A stretch of 64,000 nucleotides of DNA, taken from the NCBI GenBank assembly GCA_963693315.1, contig OY856187.1, forward strand, positions 45,470,235 to 45,534,234. The letters run 5' to 3'. This stretch comes from Diogma glabrata. Taxonomy: Eukaryota > Arthropoda > Insecta > Diptera > Cylindrotomidae. Both the position numbers and the translations under genes were made by a program. The notes below the pieces were generated by a model. It had not been told where the DNA came from. It ran no database searches and worked only from the letters and a program-made list of their open reading frames with translations. Positions 11,357 to 20,660 of this stretch are shown piece by piece; the stretch's first letter is position 1, and each line of letters starts with the position of its first letter.

Positions 11357-13200
11357 TTAGTGTGAGAAGATAGTTTTCATCTTTTGGGACACATTGATCA
11401 AAAGTGGCGGGGGGTCTACCATACAAATGCTGACTTTTCACACTTTGTTTTTAAAGTTTGTTGGGAGCATACAAACTTCATTCATTAATTTATTTTAATG
11501 ACACTTTGAAAACAGATGGAGACTGAAATAACAAAGAGCTGATTAGTTTTTGGACAATATTGGAACAAGTGGTGGGGGTCCTCCCGAACACCTGTTTACT
11601 GTGTCACCATTTTTTCAATGTTTGTTGGGAGCACACAGCATTCGTTCGTGAACAAATGTTGATGACACTTTGGAAAAAGACGCAAGCATTTATAGCAAGG
11701 AACTAATTAGTTTTTGAGCGATAGTGAACAAAGTGATGGGGGGTGTCCCATACACCTATTTTTTTGAACGCTCAATAACATCTGTACCTGATAATCGAAT
11801 TGGATGAAACTTAGTACATGAGCATTTAGTACGGTTCACAACAATTCTGCATCCCAACTTTCGGTTTTTCACTTCCGGTAAAATTTTTTTTTTGTAACTT
11901 TTCAATTTTTTTCAGTGTGTTTATGAAGTGATTATGATGAAACGTATGGAAAAGATTCCAATTAGTATGAGAAGGTAATTACTATATTTTGGGACACATT
12001 GATCAAAGTGGCGGGGGTCTGCCATACAACTGCTGACGTTGCACACTTTGTTTTTAAAGTTTGTTGGGAGCATACAGACTTCATTTATTAATAAATTTGA
12101 ATGACACTTTGGAAAAAGATGAAGACTTAAATGACAAAGAACCGATTAGTTTTTGGACAATATTGGGATAAGTGGTGCAGGGCCTCCCGAACACCTGTTA
12201 ACTGTGTCACCATTTTTCAATGTTTGTTGGGAGCACACAGCATTCGTTCGTGAACGAATTTTAATGACACTTTGGGAAAAGATGCAAATATGTATTGCAA
12301 AGAACTGATGAGTTTTTCAGCGATAGTGAACAAAGTGGTGAGGGGTGTCTCATACACCTGTTTTTTTGAAAGCTCAATAACAACTGTACATGATAATCGA
12401 ATTGGATGATTTAGTACGGTTCACAACAATTCTGCATCCCAACTTCCGGTTTTTCACTTCCAGTAAAAAGTTTTTTTTGTAATTTTTCAATTTTTTTCCG
12501 TGTGTTTATGCACACTACAGCCTACAACATTGAAGTGATTATGATGAAACTTATGGAAAAGGTTCCACTTAGTGTGAGAAGATAGTTATCATCTTTTGGG
12601 ACACAATGATCAAAGTGGCGGGGGGTCTACCATACAAATGCTGACTTTTCACACTTTGTTTTTAAAGTTTGTTGGGAGCATACAGACTTCATTCATTAAT
12701 CAATTTTAATGACACTTTGAAAAAAGATAAAAACTAAAATGACAAAGAATTGGGTGGCTATTTTGTAGCGTTATCTCACTAGGTGAGATAAATAGTGAGA
12801 TAAAAAAATTATGTTTAAATGATTTCTTTTATCTAATATAATCGATCAAAGACAAATATTTTATCTCACTTTTTATCTCACCTAGTGAGATAACGCTACA
12901 AAATAACCACCCTGATTGGTTTTGGATAATATTGGGATAAGTGGTGGGGGTCTTCCCTTACACCTGTTTATTGTTTCAATGTTGGTTGGGAGCATACAAC
13001 ATTCGTTCGTTAAGTAGTTTTGATGACACATCGCAAAAAGATGCAAATATGTATGGCAAGGAACTGATTAGTTTTTTTAGCGATAGTAAACAAAGTTCTA
13101 GGGGGTCCTCCGAGCACCTGTTATTTTGGAAGCTCAATAACATCGGTACCACAACAGTTCTGCATCCTAACTTCCGGTTTGTCACTTCCGGTTAAATTTT
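11357..13200. repeat. Higher-order repeat array, right part, about 605 bp unit
   Basis: Two related sub-blocks alternate. The landmark 'GTTGGGAGCA' (or near variants) falls at 11461 (A), 11624 (B), 12063 (A), 12226 (B), 12671 (A) and 12985 (B). A-to-A distances are 602 and 608 bp, and A-to-B distances are 163, 163 and 153 bp once the 161 bp MITE in the third unit is removed. Each unit ends in a paired 'CTTCCGGTTTTTCACTTCCG' block (about 11855, 12439, 13169). Sub-blocks A and B are themselves homologous, so this is a dimer-based higher-order repeat. The overlapping frames at 12941-13195 are not genes. Confidence 0.85.
12752..12912. mobile_element. 161 bp MITE with 38 bp terminal inverted repeats
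   Basis: The ends are 'GGGTGGCTATTTTGTAGCG' and its reverse complement with one mismatch, and the inverted match continues through 'TTATCTCACTAGGTGAGATA'. It is inserted in the third unit of the higher-order array between the words corresponding to 'GACAAAGAATT' and 'TGATTGG' of the uninterrupted units. At most a 2 bp target duplication (TG) can be seen, so the superfamily is not assigned. There is no coding capacity. Confidence 0.88.
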
Positions 13201-13389
13201 TTTTTTTCTCGTACAACAGAATTTATGTTTGTTGGGATACTACTGCCTGCTTTAATATTTTTATAATTAGAAATACGAAGTCTATAACATTGGTTAGCTT
13301 TTAATTAAAGTATTTGATGGATATTAGCTAATTATATATCCAGAACACTATGTTTCCAGAGCTGTGGTGAAGTCAGCCTATGCATCAGC

Positions 13390-13835
13390 ATCGCAATATT
13401 TTTTTATACAGTCACAGTGAGCGAGAAACTATTATTTTTTGTGGTAGTGCTTTTTTCTTGTAGATTTTAAAAAACTCGCATTCATTGTATAATTTGAAAC
13501 AAATGTAAAAGTTACGCACGTCTATGGAAGACATAATTGTAACTCTCTGAGACAAGCGGAGGAACACAAACAAACAAAAAATGATTTAACATAAGATGTT
13601 GCACGCTAAATATTAGTTGTGGTGATAGGATGGTTACAATACTACTTTGTTTTTGGAATTTATTCGACCCATCCCCCAAAGATTTATTCGACCCATCTAC
13701 TCGCTATAGATAGCGCCTTACAAAAGTAATAAACTTTCACTTAAAATAAATCATTAGCTAGTAGCCGCCCCAGTATGTTTTGAGACAAGTCCGGGAAAAA
13801 AAAGATTTCCAAAAAAAAAACTATAACTTGTTAAT
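13390..13835 (+). repeat. Duplicated segment, right copy (contiguous)
   Basis: Direct-orientation copy of 5095-5375 joined to 6820-6985, with only a ~20 bp junction containing a doubled 'TTTATTCGACCCATC' word. It flanks the higher-order array on the right as the other copy does on the left. Identity is high but with many point differences, so the duplication is not recent. Confidence 0.75.
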
Positions 13836-15604
13836 GCAAAGAGCATTAAATTTAAAGCAAGCTTTGCATTATTTTATAATGGAGGCTTCCTTATGTGTAG
13901 CAATTTGCATTACATATTCAGCTTTTCTTTAACTGTGCCCTTGGTATCCGGAGAATTGATAAATCTTCTGGCTGTACAAGATATTTATGCCTTTGATGCA
14001 TTTTGTTTAAAAAATTTCTGCCATTCTTGATTTTGTGGTGAAACTTAGAACATTTTTCTTGTCCGTTGAACTTGACCATAACTAAAGCCCGAACGTTTTC
14101 AATTTTTAGTGTTTCTTTTTCTGGCGTCCAAATGTCGTTTAAGGAAAATACTCTCAGTGGGTGTATTACTTGCAGGAATTGTCACAGCAAATTCGAATAT
14201 TGTCGCCAATTCTTTGTACGGTAGCAATCGATTAGCAAAATGACGAAACAAATTTATCCATTTTGTTTGAGTGGACGATACAGATGGTGGTGATGTTTCA
14301 TTTAAATTTTACTTCAAAGAGGCAAAGTGTGCAAAAACTGTATAGGCGACATCAAAATATTTGCGTTCAATCATCCACATCGAATCGAACACACATGAAA
14401 ACTTTAATATTGGGTAAAAATTGGCACCATGGACTTAAATAATTAAGTGTGATTGAAAGCAATTTTTTTGTTCAGTTTTTGATGTCTTTTACCAGAGAAA
14501 ACGATCACGGAGGTACAGGAAACATTTTAATAGTCTTCGATTCGATGCATCACTTTCAACTGATACAGTGATACGAACTTTACCGATGCCAATTCAACTT
14601 TGATTTCTTCAACGATTCGGCGAGCACAAACATTGGAAACGATCGCTGCACATATTGTTCGACCCAGATGAAATTTGTGTTGTACAAAAAACTGTCGAAA
14701 AATATTGCCTTCGCAAACGGTTGAACGAAACGAATGATTCTGATGAATTTTGTGATAGCACTCACATACCAGTTTTGCTTAAAACACGTTTATAGTTATG
14801 TGGTTACAATAATCAATATTTGTTAGCAAACCGATAATGAAATATACGAATCGCGTAACAAAATAAACTAGTAAACGAAAATTTTATTTTTGAATGTTTT
14901 ATTTTTAAAAATTATCGTCACACAAAAACTAGGCATTTCGCGTATATTTGGTCAAATCCAGTCCGGAGCATTTTACGTCCGATTTTTGAACTCAGGGTTT
15001 CCCAGATCGAACCGGGAAAGTTGGTCAGTTTAAGCTAAACCAATTTCACAAAAATTGAAAAAAAAATTCGTCGTTATTGCTGTGTAGAGCTGTGCGCAAT
15101 GAAAGTTGATCTACCGATTCTTCATCTTTGCTCCCCGATTGCGTTCGCTGAAACCATTTAATTTTCTTACAATTTTTATTTTTGTTTGTTACAGTCTTCT
15201 TCAATTATTTAAACGTAGGAATAGATGACGTCATCCCTCGAGAACGTATTTTCATTTTTTGAGTCGCCCCATTTGAAAGATGTTGTGCTTCTTTCACTTC
15301 AGTCAACTCTGACATAGTCCGTATAGATCCAGTGCATTTTTGTCCGCAACTTGGAGAAGTAGCATGGGCTTAATCATTGCAAAATACATGAATCGTGAAA
15401 AAAAACTACAAGGAGTGGAAGCAACCATATTACAGAGTTAAATCTCTTCACGATAGATGTTACAAGATAAGCTTCAAATTGATTCTTGAACGTCTGAATT
15501 ATTAGTAGAAAATTATTAATTATTATTATAACAAACAAAAAATAATAAGAAAAAAAATAGAGGCTGAACAGTATTTAAAAATGCACGTTACTTTTATGGA
15601 TTTA
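13836..15604. other. Slightly GC-richer unique sequence, possible old transposon relic
   Basis: No gene can be called. Around 14300-14400 a plus-strand frame has a Cys-x2-Lys and His spacing loosely like a BED finger ('EAKCAKTV' ... 'TSKYLRS'), but stops interrupt it and no other hAT motif follows. A tRNA B-box-like word on the minus strand near 15005-15025 has no matching A-box at proper spacing. Confidence 0.3.
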
Positions 15605-15745
15605 AATTGTGATATGTGTGTATAATTATAGGGTAAAGTCTCAATCATTACAGGACAGGACGAAAGAAGGATGCCAAAACAAACAACAAAAACTGATCCC
15701 TCCATACGGAGAAAACGCGCTGCTTGAAATTCTCTTAGTATTTGA
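15605..15745 (-). mobile_element. SINE fragment (3' part)
   Basis: The 20 bp word at 15646-15665 is the reverse complement of 'TTTCGTCCTGTCCTGTAATG', which also occurs in a tRNA-headed SINE at 53208-53227 and in variant form at 63139-63158. The tRNA-like head is not recognisable here, so only the body/tail portion is inferred. Borders are approximate. Confidence 0.45.
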
Positions 15746-17533
15746 TTAGTTCTAAGCAATCATACCATTATATCGGTAAAATCGAAGAAACATTTTATCT
15801 GCTATAAAGATTGCTTCTTATGCACAACAAACTTGAATCAAATACAATACATTCGATCTCTAACCTCAAAATTCAAAATGAATAAACGTAAAATATTACA
15901 ATAAACAATAAACAAAATAATAAATAAAATTTAAAAAGAATATTAAGTGAAACCTCATATTATGCAGAACATAAACGGTGGAAAACAGCAACATAAATGT
16001 ATCTCTTGTATTTTTCGTACAAATTTTCATTAGAACGTAAAACATATAAATTGAAAAAAAAAAAATAAACGAAATGCAGAGGAATAATAAAAACAGGATG
16101 AAATTAAGTAAAAAAAAAGAAAAAATAACATAAAAGGAAAATTTTCTGGTGCAAACAACAAAAATAGAAAACAATATTGTGTTGAAGTTAGTTGGACAAG
16201 ATATAGCTAAAAAGTTTTCCTAATAGAGTTTTTCGTATTCATAGATAAATTTCAAAGAGATATTTAGGATTTTTGATATGCCTTGAACAAAAAGTTTGAG
16301 GCAAGGTTTAATCTTTTGTCGTTTTTGTTCACCCTTGTTTCTTTACCATTGTATCAAAACTACTGTACTGTGTTTGTGGTTATAATTTTCATAAAAGTAA
16401 AATTTTTTTAGTATTTTTTCCATAAAAATGTAATATATTTGATATAAATTAAATTATGATCCTGGTGTGCTTTGATTTTCCCTAGCTTTCTTCTCGCCAT
16501 ATCGTTTTTAATGTTTTTTTCCTTCGTTTTAGATGTTAATGTTTGTTTGGGTAAAAGGTCATAAACTAAACACAAAAATGCATTAAGCATTTTGTAATAG
16601 AGTAGTAAACGGTTAAGATTTATACTTTTTTCTTGTTTGGCTTAGAGGTTTTACGATTATTACAGTAAATTGTTATAGCAATTTGGTTGTTTCGATCAGT
16701 CTATATTAGGTTGAAAACAGAAATAAGTTTGGATGTGACTAACCTATAAAATCAATTTCTTTCTTTAGGTTTGATGAGTTTTTTATACTGGATAAGATTT
16801 TTAATCAATACTACAATAAATCCTTCCATGTTAACTGACATCAACAAACACTTCACAATAATAGGCAGATCTTAATACAAAAACTGATTGACGTCGTTCT
16901 TATAATGTTGAATTCATTCTCAGTAAAATTGTTTGCCATTTGGAGTATTTAGAAAAAAATCTATCAGAATTGTGTGAGTTAAAGTAGAAAATATAATGAT
17001 ATGAAATAAAATTTTTATATTTTTAACCTGAAAATAGTAAGTTGATTCTAAAATATTCAATGATTAAAAAGAATGAATTACAGGTTTTTAAACTATGCTG
17101 TGAGAGCACTTAGTAATAGAAAAACGCTTATAACTGCTTAAACTAGATGCAATACAATCTAAGGGTACGGACCGATTAGATAAAAATCTTTTATTAGTTA
17201 TATGATGTTTCATATAAATTGTAGCATACGCGTGCTTAATGGATGAAAATGATACACAAACCGTCAAATTTGAGTATTCCTATAATTTATAAAACTATAC
17301 AAGAAATCTAATCAAACATTATTATACTCGACTTAACTAACTTTTATTCAATTTCTCAACAATTAAAGTGGCCATATTGAATGTTTTAGTTCAAATTAGT
17401 TCTATGCAACTGAGTTGTTTCGAATTATACTCTCCAAAGGGTCACAGGTATTCTATGTTATGGATATTGCCTTTAACACTTTAACATTGCCTGGTTCTTT
17501 TATCGGGGTCACCAGCTTTAACAGCTGCTCCAG
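15746..17533. other. Very AT-rich sequence, nothing recognised
   Basis: Poly-A/T runs and short frames of low-complexity composition (for example 15896-16174 minus, Phe-rich) are all that is seen. No gene is called. Confidence 0.4.
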
Positions 17534-17908
17534 TGGCGTTGTTCAATTAAGGTTGGTACAGATGAAACTTGATGATGGATATATTGATGCAGGCTTATTT
17601 TCCTCTTGATGAAGCTTTTTAATTATTATTCATATAACGCATATATCCGAAGAATAATAAATATTTGAACCGACTGCAGATTTTTTTTGTTTCTTGATCC
17701 AGATGATAATTTAATAAAATCGGCACGGAAAATACGGAAACGAAATAAGAAAAGAAAACTCTGTAATTGGTTCAAATATTTATTTTCCTTTGGATATTTC
17801 TTGGCGTTATGTTAATAATAATTAAAAAGCTTCAACAAGAGGAATATAAGCATGCATCAGTATCTCCATCATCAAGTATCGTCTGTACTAGCTTTGGACA
17901 ACGCCAAT
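17534..17908. mobile_element. Inverted-repeat element, arms about 150 bp
   Basis: The left arm (17534-17682) and right arm (17757-17908) are imperfect reverse complements. Shared words (left sense) are 'TGGCGTTGT', 'ACTTGATGATGGA', 'TTCCTCTTG', 'TGAAGCTTTTTAATTATTAT', 'ATAACGC' and 'AATAAATATTTGAACC'. The loop is about 75 bp. No transposase and no clear target duplication are seen. The 64- and 63-residue frames on either arm are incidental. Confidence 0.72.
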
Positions 17909-17969
17909 GGATCGAAGGAAATGAAGGAAAAAATAATAAATGTACAACGTTAAACTGAAACTTTGAATT

Positions 17970-18260
17970 TGATTTTAATGTAACTGGAAGTTATCGCCAC
18001 ACACTCTCCCCCTTGTGCCATCAAGGATGCGACGAAATAATGCGAAAAAAAAAGAGAAATATTGTGCCAGAGTACGAAGTAAGCTTATGAGTGGCTCTAC
18101 TTGCTCGAGTGATTGCGATTGTTGGGCTACAGAAATGTGTTTCGGGGATGAGGTGGAATTTGGCTTTCTTGGTTGCCACGTTTGCCTTAGCGTCGAGTTT
18201 TCTCGCTTCTTCAAATGTACAATGAAAATACTTTTACTAATGAGATCCAAGTTTGTATGA
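17970..18260. other. GC-richer island open in both directions
   Basis: Overlapping frames of 81 residues (18015-18260, plus) and 91 residues (17975-18250, minus) cover this ~290 bp. The plus frame is Cys-rich, the minus frame Ser/Gln-rich; neither resembles a family I know. The segment stands out from the AT-rich surroundings in composition and complexity and could be an untranslated exon, a decayed exon or a promoter-proximal segment. No splice sites are convincing. Confidence 0.2.
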
Positions 18261-18810
18261 AAATTGTTTTGAGAAAAAGATAATTTATTTTTTAATGCAT
18301 TTTACATAATCAAAAAGTTGAAATATTCTTAACTTTAGTCTCATGATTAATAGAGAATGAACCTAGCTATATTTTAAAACACTGGGCTACTGTGGACTGT
18401 GGTGACTTCTTAATTTAATATTTTGTTATTTTTGAATATCTTTTAGTTAATTTTGTTTCAAACTACATATTATCAATAGATTAATAAAATTTTAGGTACA
18501 ATTTTTTTCTATCTAGTTTTCATTTAAAATTTTTTTTCATCTAGTTCTCATTTCAAAACTCATATTAAAAAAATTTTGTTTTTTGTATTCATTGGAATTC
18601 TCATGAAATCGAAATAAGTTTTCTTTAATATTTTGCTAAGTTTTAAAAACTAAAATTTTCATTTTATAGTTTTGAGATAAATCAACATCCATTCATCATT
18701 CAAATTTATCAATTAATCTATATTAAATATAAAATAATATTAATAAATATTAAATATGAAATGATAAGAACTTTGAATTATGAAGAATTGCTATTACATA
18801 TCTTAATTAA

Positions 18811-19254
18811 TACTCGGAGGGCCCGGCGTGCTTCGCTACGCTTATAAATAAAGTTTTTGCGTAGACATTTTGTTGACGTAGAAGCAATGATTTCAAAAAG
18901 TGGTAATGAGAAATGCTAGCATATAATTTTTAATTTTTCTTTTTAAATATATGAATGAAAAATAATCAGAACTCTAGCTGATAAGTTCAGATATATGAAA
19001 AATTAGCGATCAAATAAGTTAGAGATCAAATAAGCTTACTTGAAAACTTATTTGATCGCTAATTTTTCATATATCCGAACTGATCAGCTAGAGTTCTGAT
19101 TATTTTTCATTCATATATTTAAAAAGAAAAATTAAAAATTATATGCTAGCATTTCTCATTACCACTTTTTGAAATCATTGCTTCTAGGTCAACAAAATGT
19201 CTACGCAAAAACTTTATTTATAAGCGTAGCGAAGCACGCCGGGCCCTCCTAGTA
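18811..19254. mobile_element. Nearly perfect 444 bp palindrome (210 bp arms, 24 bp loop)
   Basis: The left arm 18811-19020 and right arm 19045-19254 are reverse complements with only a handful of differences, around a 24 bp loop. The outer ends read 'TACTCGGAGGGCCCGG' and, on the other strand, 'TACTAGGAGGGCCCGG', followed by 'CGTGCTTCGCTACGCTTATA'. The GC-rich end with a CTAGT terminus recalls Helitron/Helentron-type 3' ends duplicated head to head, but that is only a resemblance. No protein is encoded. If transcribed it would fold into a long hairpin RNA. Confidence 0.88.
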
Positions 19255-19575
19255 ATAATAAAAAAACAAAGAAAAATAATACGTCATTCACAACATTCAT
19301 TTCACCATTAACACCATAATAATTAAATCAAAGAAAAATAATAATAATAAAAAAACAAAGAAAAATAATATAAACTCACTCATGCCATTATCACGTCGAA
19401 TCAATTCTATCTTCATCTGACAAATTTAACAAACACATGAATTTTAAAATGATAAATACCACGTGCAACTAATTTCTTCATTCACAACATTCATAGAAAA
19501 ATATTACGTCTATCCACTCCTATAATAAAAAAACAAAGAAAAATATTACGTCTATTCACTCCTAAATCAATTCAT
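19255..19575. repeat. Short direct repeats of an A-rich word
   Basis: 'AATAAAAAAACAAAGAAAAA' with a following 'TATTACGT' or 'TAATACGTC' occurs about four times, interleaved with 'CACTCCTA' and 'TTCACAACATTCAT' words. This looks like a small, scrambled tandem expansion next to the palindrome. Confidence 0.5.
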
Positions 19576-19652
19576 AAACTAAATTGAAATTTGAAAAGAA
19601 AATATAAAATACTAAATTTAATTTTTTATATTAATTTTTTTATATTCTCTTA

Positions 19653-19781
19653 AGGCAGGCTACAGACCTTCAATCAATTGAAAACGAAATAAAATTTAGG
19701 GGACTTTTACACTAAATTTTATTTCGTTTGTTTTCGTTTTCGAATTGATTGACAAATTGATTGAAGGTCTGTAGTCTGCTT
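19653..19781. mobile_element. Small inverted-repeat element (MITE-like), about 129 bp
   Basis: The ends pair as 'GGCAGGCTACAGACCTTCAA' against the reverse complement of 'TTGAAGGTCTGTAGTCTGC', and inner parts also pair ('GAAATAAAATTTA' with 'TAAATTTTATTTC'). Flanking TTA words on both sides are compatible with a 3 bp TTA target duplication. No coding capacity. Confidence 0.65.
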
Positions 19782-20344
19782 ATCGTTTTTGTGAAAAAAA
19801 AAATATATACTTGGGCAATTCCATTTTCATATTGTATATGGGAGGCTGTTAAATTCAAAAATACATTTTAATTCGTCTATAACTTTTTTATTTATGATCC
19901 GAAAAATCCCAAAAATCTTTCAAATCTAAGTTACACTAATATCAGTTAGAAGTGAAAATTTGAAATGAATCAAAATTCAAATAAAAAAGCTTTAGGCTGT
20001 ACAAAGCTTTTTTTAGCGTATTAATATATAAGATTTTAAAAAGTTATACTGCCAGTCATTGAAGATTTTTATTTTAAATGCGTACACGAGCTTGACTATT
20101 GGTTTCTTTATCAACATTATACATTTTATCATCATATGAATGAGAAGTTAATTACTTTTGAAATTTGTAAAAGAACAACTTCAGAGACTATTCTCAAGAA
20201 TATTTTTAAAAATATACACAAAAATATTTTTAAAGCAAACAAGTGGAGCTAACTGGAAAAATACTATTAATAAATGCAGGATTATAGAGAAAAATTGAAA
20301 CTTTTAAGAGACATAAATAGAAATATACTGACATTATCAGCAAT

Positions 20345-20362
20345 TGGTGACCCCGACGTGAT
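20345..20362 (+). promoter_or_regulatory. Primer-binding site complementary to tRNA-Trp
   Basis: 'TGGTGACCCCGACGTGAT' is the exact complement of the 3' 18 nucleotides (including CCA) expected for eukaryotic tRNA-Trp. It lies 2 bp after a CA that would end the 5' LTR. tRNA-Trp priming is known for some retroviruses and for CsRn1-type Ty3/gypsy elements. Confidence 0.8.
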
Positions 20363-20539
20363 CCTGTCAATTCTCATTGTCAAGAATCAAATTGTAAGTA
20401 CCTAAAATTTGATTAGTTTATTGCTAGATTTTTTAAATTAAAGATTTGTTTTAAAATTTTTGTTTTTTAAACTCATTTTTTTTTGTTTTGTGATTATTTA
20501 TTATTTTGGCTGGTTTATTTTTGTTTTACTTCAAAAAAT

Positions 20540-20644
20540 ATGAATACCCCAACCGATTCTCCCTCGCGTTATGCCTCACCTGTGCCCAATTCCTTGGGTG
20601 ATAATGAAGCACCCGTGTTAACTAGTGAATATATGAATATATGA
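20540..20644 (+). pseudogene. Truncated gag-like N-terminus, 34 residues
   Basis: The frame opens with 'MNTPTDSPSRYASPVPNSLG' and closes after 34 residues at a TGA inside a run of 'GAATATATGA' words. The Pro/Ser-rich start, the position ~180 bp after the primer-binding site and the intact ATG suit the start of an LTR-element gag. The rest of gag-pol is not seen downstream, so this is a broken copy. A host exon is a less likely alternative. Confidence 0.45.
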
Positions 20645-20660
20645 TGTGAATCTAGTGAAT

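Larger units (their letters stand above)
19834..20660 (+). mobile_element. 5' end of an LTR retrotransposon (leader, PBS, gag start)
   Basis: A primer-binding site for tRNA-Trp at 20345-20362 is followed by a splice-donor-like 'GTAAGTA' at about 20394 and a short gag-like start at 20540. The upstream sequence up to about 20342, ending in '...CAGCA', would be the LTR; its left border is not established (a TG at about 19834 is only a guess). No matching second LTR was found in the window, and the body beyond about 20660 is missing or unrecognisable. Confidence 0.5.

Noticed and set aside
14280..14420. Possible BED zinc finger of a hAT relic
   Set aside because: Only partial residue spacing, interrupted by stops, and no other transposase motif nearby.
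15000..15040. Minus-strand 'CCCGGTTCGATCTGGG', T-arm-like hairpin
   Set aside because: The only A-box candidate is too close and no anticodon or acceptor stem can be formed.
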